Part shown: piece after piece, positions 56,691 through 64,000 of the stretch
Layout of the letters: the number at the start of each line of letters is the position of its first letter
Numbering within the stretch: position 1 is the first letter of the stretch
Assembly (NCBI GenBank): GCA_963833505.1
Contig: CAWHYG010000005.1
Coordinates: 124,001 to 188,000 of the forward strand
DNA length: 64,000 bases
Direction: 5' to 3'
Source of the DNA: CAWHYG01 sp963833505
Lineage (GTDB): Bacteria > Eisenbacteria > RBG-16-71-46 > CAIMUX01
Program-made: the position numbers and the translations under genes
Notes under the pieces: model-generated
Database searches by the model: none
Seen by the model: the letters and a program-made list of their open reading frames with translations, nothing else
What the model was told of the DNA's origin: nothing

Positions 56691-59600
56691 ATGGTTCCCG
56701 GTTCCCGCACCAAGGCCCGCATGGGCTTGTGCACTCTGGTCCTGTTGCCCCTGTTCACTGGATTCATCGCGGGCCCCGCACGAGGTTCGTCCACGGGCCT
56801 GCTGTTTCCGGAGCCGACCATGGGAACCGGCGCCTCTCCACTATCCGTGGCGGTCGGGGACTTCAACGGCGACGGCGAGCCGGACCTGGCCACGGCGAAC
56901 GTTGTCGCCAATACGGTTTCGGTGCTGCTGGGCAACGGCAACGGAACCTTCGCGACCAAGACCGACTACGGAACCGGCGCCGGTCCAGGATCCGTGGCGG
57001 TCGGGGACTTCAACGGCGATGGCAAGCTGGACCTGGCCGTGGCCAACGGGAGTGACATCACGGTTTCGGTGCTGCTGGGCAACGGGAACGGAACCTTCGC
57101 GACCAAGACGGACTACCGAGTCGACGCCTCTCCACGATCCGTAGCTGTCGGGGACTTCAACGGAGACGGCAAGCTGGACCTGGCCGTGGCCAACGAGGGT
57201 TCCAATGTGGTTTCGGTGCTGCTGGGCAACGGCAACGGGACTTTCACGACGAAAACCGACTACGCCACCGGCACCTATCCCTATTGCGTAGCAATCGGGG
57301 ACTTCAACGGAGACGGCAAACCGGACCTGGCGGTGGCGAACTATGGCTCCAACACGGTTTCGGTGCTGGTGGGCAACGGAGACGGTACCTTCGCGACCAA
57401 GACGGACTATGGAGCCGGCGGCGCTCCCATTTGTGTAGTAGTCGGGGACTTCAACGGGGACGGCAAGCCAGACCTGGCCCTGGCGAATGGTTTCAGCACG
57501 GACCACACCGTTTCGGTGCTGCTGGGCAACGGCGACGGAACGTTCGCGACGGAAACGGACTACGAAACCGCCAGTTATCCGTATTCCGTAGCGGTCGGGG
57601 ACCTCAACGGGGACGGCAAGCCGGACCTGGCCGTGGCGAACTACGTTTCCAACACGGTTTCGGTGCTGTTGGGCAAAGGCGACGGGACCTTCGCGACGAA
57701 GACGGACTACGGAACCGGCGACCAACCCGTATCCGTAGCGATCCGGGACCTCAACGGGGATGGCAAGCCGGATTTGGCCCTGACGAACGTGAGTTCCAGC
57801 GCGGTGTCGGTGCTGCTGGGAAACGGCGATGGGACCTTCGCGACCAGGACGGACTATGAAACCGGCAACAATCCGGAATCCGTAGTGATCGGGGACTTCA
57901 ACGGGGACGGCAAGCTGGACCTGGCCGTGGCGAACACCGCCGGTAACAGCAGCACGGTCTCGGTGTTGCTGGGCAATGGCGACGGGACGTTCGCGACCAA
58001 GACGGACTACGGAACCGGCTACAAACCAGCATCCGTAGCGGTCGGGGACCTCAACGGGGACGGCAAGCTCGACCTGGCCACGGCGAACTGGGGTTCCAAC
58101 ACGGTTTCGGTGCTGCTGGGCCATGGCAATGGAACTTTCGCGACCAAGACCGACTACGGAGCCGGCAGCGGTCCATCGTCCGTAGCGATCGGGGACTTCA
58201 ACGGGGACAGCAAGCTGGATCTGGCCGTAGCGAACGGCAATGGCAGCACGGTTTCGGTGCTGCTGGGCAAGGGCAATGGGACCTTCGCGACGAACACGGA
58301 CTACGGAACCGGCACCGATCCAACCTGCGTCGTGATCGGGGACTTCAACGGGGACGGCAGGCTCGACCTCGCCGCAGTGGACTATGGTGTCAACACGGTT
58401 TCGGTGCTGCTGGGCAACGGCGACGGGACCTTCGCGACCAAGACCGACTACGGAACCGGCTGGTTTCCAGAGTCCGTAGCGATCGGGGACTTCAACGGGG
58501 ACGGCAAGCCGGACCTGGCCGTGACCAACAGCAACGGTTTCGACAACACGGTTTCGGTGCTGCTGGGCAACGGCGATGGGACCTTCGCGACACGGACGGA
58601 CTACGGAACCGGCAACCTTCCGGCATCCGTGGCGGTCGGAGACCTGAACGCGGACGGCAAACCGGACCTGGCCATAGTGGACGTGCGTTCCGACGCGGTT
58701 TCGGTTCTGCTGGGCAACGGCGACGGGACCTTCGCGAGCAACACGGACTACGGGACCGGCAGCGGTCCGCACTGTGTGGCCATCGGGGACTTCAATGGGG
58801 ACGGCACGCCAGACCTGGCGGTGACGAATAACGACTCCCAGTCGGTCTCGGTGCTGCTCAATCTCGGCCCTGGTCCCGGCTACCTCCGCCCGTTCAGCGC
58901 CGTCTTCCCCGCGATTGGCGACTCCTTGCACACCACCCAGCCGGAGTTACGGTGGAGGGGCACGCTCAGCCGGGCCGGCTCGGCGCAGTACACGGTGTTC
59001 TGGGAGCCCGGACCGGGATTCACCTACGCCGGCTCCGCGTCCGCCGGCCCCGACACGTTCTTCGTATTCCCGCCCGATTCCTTGAGGACACGCCAGCTTT
59101 ACTACTGGCACGTCGTGGCTCGCGATGGACAGGGCCATGCCGTTCGGTCGGATCCGCCGGCGGGTGATTGGTTCTACATCATCGACGACAGCACGCCGGT
59201 ACTTCTAAATTTAGAGCCGGCGGTGACGGTCCAGCAGGACGGGATCCTGGTCTCCTGGAGGATCGCTGACGGAACCGGCTTGACCGGGTTCAAGGTCTAC
59301 CGGCGCGTCGATGGAGGCTTGGGAGCGGGGGCTGAGTGGACCTGCATCGCCCCGAGTGTTCCGAGCTGTGGGCAGTCCTGCCGGTACCTCGACAGCGGCG
59401 TCGACCCCGGCGTTCGATACGACTACGAGATCGAGGGTTTTGGCCCGACCGGTTCGATCGGTCGGTTCGGTCCGGTATCCGCGCAGGCGACGACTGTGAA
59501 TCTGGCGCTCAGGGTGCTTCCGAACCCCGGAACGGGAGTGATGAACCTGTCGCTGGGCTTGCCGAAGAGCGGCGACGTGACGCTCCGCGTCTTCGACTCG

Positions 59601-59771
59601 GCCGGACGCAAGGTAGCGCGGGACGTCCTCGCCGGGCTCAAGGCTGGTGTGAGGCAGGAGCAATGGGATGTCCGGGACCGGCTAGGTCATCCCCTGCCGA
59701 GCGGTAGCTACTACGTGCGGATGGAGACGCCGTCCGGGCAGAAGACGGCGAGGTGGCTGCTTCTCAGATGA
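56691..59771 (+). CDS. Secreted 14-repeat FG-GAP/VCBS protein with FN3 and FlgD-like C-terminal domains
   Basis: ATG 56691 is chosen because GGAGG lies five bases upstream; an open frame extends to 56478 without support. The signal peptide is MGLCTLVLLPLFTGFIAGPA. Fourteen repeats of about 49 residues follow (SVAVGDFNGDGKPDLAVANY, then SNTVSVLLGNGDGTFATKTD). A 90-residue beta-rich linker comes next, then an FN3 domain (WRIADGTGLTGFKVYRR) and the FlgD-Ig-like end (LPNPGTG ... SGSYYVRMETPSG, ending RWLLLR). The product of 1026 residues is a close paralog of the gene at the left edge. It is predicted to be a calcium-binding surface propeller protein. The last codons are repeated as DNA just downstream. 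Confidence 0.92.
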   Translation: MVPGSRTKARMGLCTLVLLPLFTGFIAGPARGSSTGLLFPEPTMGTGASPLSVAVGDFNGDGEPDLATANVVANTVSVLLGNGNGTFATKTDYGTGAGPGSVAVGDFNGDGKLDLAVANGSDITVSVLLGNGNGTFATKTDYRVDASPRSVAVGDFNGDGKLDLAVANEGSNVVSVLLGNGNGTFTTKTDYATGTYPYCVAIGDFNGDGKPDLAVANYGSNTVSVLVGNGDGTFATKTDYGAGGAPICVVVGDFNGDGKPDLALANGFSTDHTVSVLLGNGDGTFATETDYETASYPYSVAVGDLNGDGKPDLAVANYVSNTVSVLLGKGDGTFATKTDYGTGDQPVSVAIRDLNGDGKPDLALTNVSSSAVSVLLGNGDGTFATRTDYETGNNPESVVIGDFNGDGKLDLAVANTAGNSSTVSVLLGNGDGTFATKTDYGTGYKPASVAVGDLNGDGKLDLATANWGSNTVSVLLGHGNGTFATKTDYGAGSGPSSVAIGDFNGDSKLDLAVANGNGSTVSVLLGKGNGTFATNTDYGTGTDPTCVVIGDFNGDGRLDLAAVDYGVNTVSVLLGNGDGTFATKTDYGTGWFPESVAIGDFNGDGKPDLAVTNSNGFDNTVSVLLGNGDGTFATRTDYGTGNLPASVAVGDLNADGKPDLAIVDVRSDAVSVLLGNGDGTFASNTDYGTGSGPHCVAIGDFNGDGTPDLAVTNNDSQSVSVLLNLGPGPGYLRPFSAVFPAIGDSLHTTQPELRWRGTLSRAGSAQYTVFWEPGPGFTYAGSASAGPDTFFVFPPDSLRTRQLYYWHVVARDGQGHAVRSDPPAGDWFYIIDDSTPVLLNLEPAVTVQQDGILVSWRIADGTGLTGFKVYRRVDGGLGAGAEWTCIAPSVPSCGQSCRYLDSGVDPGVRYDYEIEGFGPTGSIGRFGPVSAQATTVNLALRVLPNPGTGVMNLSLGLPKSGDVTLRVFDSAGRKVARDVLAGLKAGVRQEQWDVRDRLGHPLPSGSYYVRMETPSGQKTARWLLLR

Positions 59772-59837
59772 GGTGGCCGCTTCTCAGAATGCGAGGTGGC
59801 GGGCTTCCCAGATGAGAGGTGGCTGCTTCTGAGATGA
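59748..59837. repeat. Four imperfect tandem repeats across the stop codon
   Basis: Units of the form GAGGTGGCTGCTTCTCAGAT occur at 59748-59771, 59772-59790, 59791-59815 and 59816-59837, with small differences. The first unit contains the last codons and the stop of the 56691 gene. Confidence 0.85.
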
Positions 59838-59856
59838 CTGCGACCTGAAGCAGGTT

Positions 59857-59889
59857 CGAGGCCGCTTCTCCCCGGCGGGAGCGGCCTCG
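59857..59889. terminator. Hairpin between two convergent genes
   Basis: CGAGGCCGCT and AGCGGCCTCG form a perfect 10-bp stem with a 13-base loop. It lies between the 56691 gene and the convergent oxidoreductase gene. There is no T tract, so factor-independent termination is not certain. Confidence 0.5.
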
Positions 59890-59931
59890 AGTCTGGGCTC
59901 AACGTGGGAGAACAGGAAACCGGCTACGCTT

Positions 59932-62900
59932 TCACGCTTTCTTTGTCCCCGCCACCTGCGCCGCCTGCTCCGCTGCCTCGGCGCCTTCGGCCACCGGCTC
60001 CAGGAGCGCGCTGGCGCGCGTCATGATCTCCTCGAACCATCGCGAGAATCGTCCTTCGAGATGATCAAGGAAGAGCGTCGGCACGGGCCGAACGGTGGCA
60101 TCGAGACGGCCGTGGAAGCGGACCGGGGGCAGCCGGAGACCACTCAGGCCCCAGGTTCCGTCCGCTTCGCGGCTATCGGTGATGATCGAGGCATAGAGCG
60201 GCGCGACGCGGCGGATCTCCTCCTGGATCTCCGCCACCGAGTTGTAGCGCATCTTGAAGCGATAACCCATGCGGGCGGCGAGCTGGCTCAGGATCTGCCA
60301 CGTCTCGAGACCGGCCAGGGGCGGGATGGCCGCCTGAAGCGATTGCACACGCCGTTCCTGGTTGGTCATCGTTCCGCTGGTTTCAGCCGCGCTTGAAAGC
60401 GGCAGAACGACGTTGGCCAGCTTGGCGGTCTCGGTCAGGAATAGATCGCCCACGAGAAGGAAGTCCGCCGCGCACAGCCCTTCCTTCAGGTCCTCCGGGA
60501 ATCCCTCTTCTCCAATCGGATCCTCGCCGAGGAGGACGGCCACGCGGATCTTCTTTTCGCGCAACAGCGCGGCCACGTCGGCGCCGGCCCCGCCGAGCCC
60601 GCGGAGCGCGACGCACCACTCCTTCTCCAACGCCGCCAGCGCGTCGGCGTCCGCGGCCGGCGCATAGCCGGGCAGCCACCCCGGATTCGCACCAAGGTCG
60701 AGAAGCCCCTGCATGTTTGCTTTCTCGCGCAGGGCCAGGAATGAGCAACCCATGGCTACCGCGGCGGCGGAGAGGAAGCGCTCGTCATCCGGAACCCTGG
60801 AGCCGCGATAGTCGCGGTTCGTGATGACGACCTTGAGGATGCTCCGGGCGAGGATACGGGCGGCGCATTGCACATCCCCGGGATCGACCCCGGCCTCGCG
60901 CGCGAGAGCCTCGACAGTCGACGCCAGGGCGCCGCTGTCCACGGTGCCGCCTTCCGCCTCGAGCGCTTTCATGATCGCGACCACGACCTGCATCTGCCGC
61001 CCGTCGGGACAAGACAGATGGACGTCGGCGAAACGCGAAACGCGGTTCTCGTTCGGCCCGATGTAGATCAGCCGGCCCCCCTTCTTGACCGCCTTCTTGA
61101 CCATCAGGTCGACGACGAAATGCTCGGTGTCGATCTCGGAGTTGACGACCAGGATGGCCTGCGCATCCTCGACGTCGCTGTACCCGGCGGTCGAGACCAC
61201 CTCGGGGCAGAACAGCTCCTGGTTGACCAGATGGGCCAGGGTCGTGACCTGATGGGTGCCGAGGACGATCCGGGCGAACTTCTGCGCGAGGTAGATCTCC
61301 TCGTTCGTCATCCGGGGCGAAACGAAGACCGCCATCTCGGACCCGGAGTACTTCCGCCGCAGCTCCTTCAGGCGAAGCGCGGTGTGCGTCAGCGCGTCTT
61401 CCAGGAAGGCATCCTGCAGCTCCCGCCCGGCGCGGATGCGCGCCGTCCGCAGCCGATCGGGATCCTGCACGTAACCGTATCCGAACCGGCCCTTCCGGCA
61501 GTGGTTGCCCGAGGTGGGGCCGTCCCCGTCCAGGCGCGACGCCTTGACCAGGGAATCTCCGAAGATCTCGTAGTTCAACCGACAGCCGGTCCCGCAGGAA
61601 TCGCAGACGGTCGGCACGGGCTTCGTGGGCCAAGGCCCCGGTTTCGCCAACGGGATCTTCTCCGCAATGGCGCCCGTCGGGCAGGTCCCGATGCAGAGCC
61701 CGCAGGTTACACACTCGGTTTCGAGGAGCGCCCCGCCCAGCGCCGGCTTCACCACGGTGTTGAAGCCCCGATCGATGAAGCCGTAGGCGGCGACTCCGAC
61801 CACCTCGCTGCAGAGGCGGACGCACCGGCCGCAGAGGATGCACTTGTTCGGATCCAGCTCGATGAGCGGATGGCGCCGATCGATCCGGTACTGCCGCGCT
61901 TCCCCGAGGAACGAAGCCAGGTCCACCTGGTATTGGGTGGCGTAGCGCCGGAGGTCGCAGGTGAAGAGGGCCGTGCAGCCGCATTCGAGGCAGCGCGCCG
62001 CTTCGCTCCGGACGTCGGCCGTGCTGTAGCCCTGCTCGACCTCGGCGAAGGTCTTGATCCGCTCCTCCGGCGACAGGACGGACATCGACCGGCGCGGATG
62101 CCGGGCGCCGTCCCGCAGGTCCTCGACCGTGACCTTGCGGAAGGAGTCCTTTCGGCTGAAGAACTCCACCGGCTCGGGCTGGGCCTTGCCGGTCGTGAGA
62201 TAGGTGTGGATCGCGTGGGCGGCCTTGCGCCCCGCCGCGATCGCCTCGATGGCCGTGGCCGCGCCCGTGACGACGTCGCCCCCCGAGAAGACGCCTTCCA
62301 CGCTTGTTTCGAAGGTGCGGTCGTTGATCTGGATGGTCTGCCAGCGGGTCAGGTTCAAGGTCTCGCCGAAAGGAAGGAAGTTCGAGATCTTGCCGTCGAT
62401 GAGCTTGGGCACCTGGGTGTTCTGCCCGATGGCGGCCAGCACCCAGTCGCATTCCATCACGAATTCGCTGCCGCGGATCGGCTTGGGGCTGCGCCGGCCG
62501 CTCTGGTCGGGCTCGCCCAGCTCCATGCGGAGGCATTCCAGCGCCGAGAGTCGCCCGTCCGTCTTGATGACCCGGACCGGTGCGACCAGGAAATCCATCT
62601 GCACGCCTTCGTGGGCCGCTTCGACGATCTCCATCTCGTTGGCGGGCATTTCCGCGCGCGTTCGCCGGTAGAGGAGCCGCACTTCGTCGGCGCCCAGGCG
62701 AAGCGCGGTGCGAGCGCAGTCGATCGCCGTGTTTCCGCCGCCCACCACGAGCACGCGGCCCTTGAGCGGCGCCGCCCGGCGGAGGCCGTATTCCTTCAGG
62801 AAGTCGATACCCGGAAGCACGCCTTCGGACTCCTCGTCCCGGACGCGCATCTTCGAGCTCTCCCAGGCGCCGATTCCGACGAAGATCGCCTCGAAGCCCT

Positions 62901-63738
62901 GCTCCTTGAGGCTGGAGATGGTGAAGTCCTTCCCCAAGGTGACGTTGGTGGAGAGCTTCACGCCCAGATCGAGGATCTGGTTGATCTCAAGGTCGAGGAT
63001 CTCCTTCGGAAGCCGGTACTCGGGAATGCCGTAGCGCAACATGCCGCCCGCTTCGGGCAGGCCTTCGAACATCTGCACGGCATATCCGCGAAGGGCCAGG
63101 TAATACGCAGAGGAGAGGCCGGCCGGACCCGCGCCGACAATCGCCACCTTGTGCCCGTTCGCGGGCAAGGTCGCCGGCCGCCAGGGATCGCCCCGCCCCA
63201 GGTCGAGGTCGGCAAGGTAGCGCTTGATATAGTCGATGCCCACCGCCTCATCCAGCAGGTTGCGGCGGCAGCCCGACACCTCGCAGGGCCGTGTACAAAC
63301 GCGGCCGCAGACCGCCGGCAGCGGGTTGCGATCCTTGATGAGCTGGATGGCGTCCCGATACTTGCCCAGGGCCGCCAGCGCGATGTACCCCTGGATATCG
63401 ATTCCCGCCGGACAGGCGAGCTGGCAGGGCCCGATGCAGTCGGCATAGTGGTTCGAGAGCATCAGCTCGAGCGCGGCCTTGCGCGCGCGGCGGACTTCCG
63501 GCGTGTCGGTCTCGACCACCATGCCGCCGGAAACGCGCGTCGAACAGGCCGGCAGCAGCGTCCGCGCCCCCTTGACCTTGACCACGCACAGGAAACACGA
63601 GGCGAAGGGCTCGAGCTGCCCGTCGTGACAGAGGGTCGGGATGTCGCCCAGGCCGTTGGCCCGGGCCACCTCCAGGATGGTCTGGCGGTTGTCCGCGATG
63701 ACCCTCTTGCCGTTGATCTCCAGCTTGACCAGATCCAT
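59932..63738 (-). CDS. NuoG-like subunit with inserted GltD-like flavoprotein module
   Basis: A 1268-residue cytoplasmic iron-sulfur flavoprotein from ATG 63738 (GAGAGGAAG just upstream). The N-terminus is a 2Fe-2S domain with Cys 37, 48, 51 and 65. A GltD-type 4Fe-4S lead follows (CIGPCQLACP, CGRVCTRPCEVSGC). Then come an FAD site VGAGPAGLSSAYYLALRGY near 201 and an NADPH site VVGGGNTAIDCARTALRLGA. Two ferredoxin-type clusters follow (CILCGRCVRLC and CVTCGLCIGTCP). Next is a CDSCGTGC...C cluster and a molybdopterin-oxidoreductase-like domain that appears to lack the catalytic Cys/Sec region, as in NuoG. The preceding gene encodes a NuoF-like subunit nine bases away. The complex probably moves electrons between NAD(P)H and ferredoxin, perhaps by flavin bifurcation. 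Confidence 0.85.
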   Translation of the reverse strand: MDLVKLEINGKRVIADNRQTILEVARANGLGDIPTLCHDGQLEPFASCFLCVVKVKGARTLLPACSTRVSGGMVVETDTPEVRRARKAALELMLSNHYADCIGPCQLACPAGIDIQGYIALAALGKYRDAIQLIKDRNPLPAVCGRVCTRPCEVSGCRRNLLDEAVGIDYIKRYLADLDLGRGDPWRPATLPANGHKVAIVGAGPAGLSSAYYLALRGYAVQMFEGLPEAGGMLRYGIPEYRLPKEILDLEINQILDLGVKLSTNVTLGKDFTISSLKEQGFEAIFVGIGAWESSKMRVRDEESEGVLPGIDFLKEYGLRRAAPLKGRVLVVGGGNTAIDCARTALRLGADEVRLLYRRTRAEMPANEMEIVEAAHEGVQMDFLVAPVRVIKTDGRLSALECLRMELGEPDQSGRRSPKPIRGSEFVMECDWVLAAIGQNTQVPKLIDGKISNFLPFGETLNLTRWQTIQINDRTFETSVEGVFSGGDVVTGAATAIEAIAAGRKAAHAIHTYLTTGKAQPEPVEFFSRKDSFRKVTVEDLRDGARHPRRSMSVLSPEERIKTFAEVEQGYSTADVRSEAARCLECGCTALFTCDLRRYATQYQVDLASFLGEARQYRIDRRHPLIELDPNKCILCGRCVRLCSEVVGVAAYGFIDRGFNTVVKPALGGALLETECVTCGLCIGTCPTGAIAEKIPLAKPGPWPTKPVPTVCDSCGTGCRLNYEIFGDSLVKASRLDGDGPTSGNHCRKGRFGYGYVQDPDRLRTARIRAGRELQDAFLEDALTHTALRLKELRRKYSGSEMAVFVSPRMTNEEIYLAQKFARIVLGTHQVTTLAHLVNQELFCPEVVSTAGYSDVEDAQAILVVNSEIDTEHFVVDLMVKKAVKKGGRLIYIGPNENRVSRFADVHLSCPDGRQMQVVVAIMKALEAEGGTVDSGALASTVEALAREAGVDPGDVQCAARILARSILKVVITNRDYRGSRVPDDERFLSAAAVAMGCSFLALREKANMQGLLDLGANPGWLPGYAPAADADALAALEKEWCVALRGLGGAGADVAALLREKKIRVAVLLGEDPIGEEGFPEDLKEGLCAADFLLVGDLFLTETAKLANVVLPLSSAAETSGTMTNQERRVQSLQAAIPPLAGLETWQILSQLAARMGYRFKMRYNSVAEIQEEIRRVAPLYASIITDSREADGTWGLSGLRLPPVRFHGRLDATVRPVPTLFLDHLEGRFSRWFEEIMTRASALLEPVAEGAEAAEQAAQVAGTKKA

Positions 63739-63747
63739 GACTTCCTC

Positions 63748-64000
63748 TCAGTTCCGGACGATCGCGTGGAACTTGCACGTCTTGTAGCATTCGTTGCATT
63801 GGATGCACTTCGAATGGTCGATGACGTGACGCTGCTTCTTCTCTCCGGTGATGGCCTGGGCCGGACAGACCCGACCGCACGCGGCGCAGCCGTTGCAAGC
63901 CTCCGTGATCGTATAAGTCAACAGGGCCGTACAATGATGGGCCGGGCACTTCCGGTTGGTGATGTGCGCCTCGTACTCCGAACGGAAGTACTTGATGGTG
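63748..64000 (-). CDS. NuoF/HydB-like NADH dehydrogenase subunit (C-terminal end only)
   Basis: Only the last 83 residues are in the window; the gene runs off the right edge. They begin TIKYFRSEYEAHITNRKCPA, the end of the NuoF core, and carry two extra 4Fe-4S motifs: CNGCAACGRVCP and CIQCNECYKTCKF. This extension is typical of HydB/HndC-like subunits of bifurcating hydrogenases and related NADH-ferredoxin enzymes rather than of complex I NuoF. It ends nine bases before the NuoG-like gene, so both are in one operon. A NuoE-like gene may be expected further right. Confidence 0.85.
   Translation of the reverse strand, partial: TIKYFRSEYEAHITNRKCPAHHCTALLTYTITEACNGCAACGRVCPAQAITGEKKQRHVIDHSKCIQCNECYKTCKFHAIVRN

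Noticed and set aside
56691..58860. Regular 147-base periodicity that might suggest a CRISPR array or satellite
   Set aside because: The period equals 49 codons, the frame is open throughout, and each unit encodes an FG-GAP/VCBS repeat. No short identical direct repeats with unique spacers are present.

Overview
The window is a GC-rich bacterial chromosome segment. No rRNA, tRNA or CRISPR array was found. Its most distinctive content is a set of very long secreted FG-GAP/VCBS and beta-propeller proteins ending in FlgD-Ig-like C-terminal domains, together with Cys-rich GACC repeats, an ECF sigma factor overlapping a Ser/Thr kinase-ATPase, and ABC permeases fused to an M1 peptidase. That mix resembles FCB-superphylum lineages such as Candidatus Eisenbacteria. 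The assignment is an inference from protein style, not from a marker gene.

Layout. 1-8 kb: 3' end of an FG-GAP protein, an S41-peptidase remnant, a GT4 glycosyltransferase, a polysaccharide-deacetylase-like lipoprotein, and a truncated TPR gene butted against a truncated, frameshifted FG-GAP gene. 8-17 kb: a hypothetical protein, a two-gene ABC system (ATPase plus permease/M1 peptidase), a transposase remnant, a 5'-truncated Fic gene and a phosphotransferase. 17-25 kb: a secreted YCF48-like propeller, a sigma factor overlapping a kinase-NTPase-TPR gene, and a second propeller with a 12-base G tract. 26-50 kb is the accessory part: five IS elements (IS481/IS3-like, IS256, two ISL3, IS3), pieces of broken genes, a TumE/TumA toxin-antitoxin pair, a P-loop/repeat-protein pair, a DUF4143 ATPase, an XPB helicase-Bax1 nuclease pair, and a DprA-like/phosphoribosyltransferase pair. 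50-60 kb: three large FG-GAP proteins, each with 14 repeats. 60-64 kb: a NuoG-like subunit with an inserted GltD-like flavoprotein, and the end of a NuoF-like subunit.

The clearest hidden structure is a secreted Hint (hedgehog/intein)-domain gene at 28138-31811 that has been cut twice. An IS256 element inserted with a perfect 9-bp target duplication, and an ISL3 element with a perfect 8-bp one. Removing both elements and one copy of each duplication restores a 265-codon frame with its own Shine-Dalgarno and signal peptide. Other repeated themes are single-base frameshifts in otherwise well-preserved genes and gene halves of one ATPase family about 11 kb apart. Three FG-GAP genes share a 14-repeat count that would fit two seven-bladed propellers. 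Two genes have promoter-like sequences almost touching the start codon.
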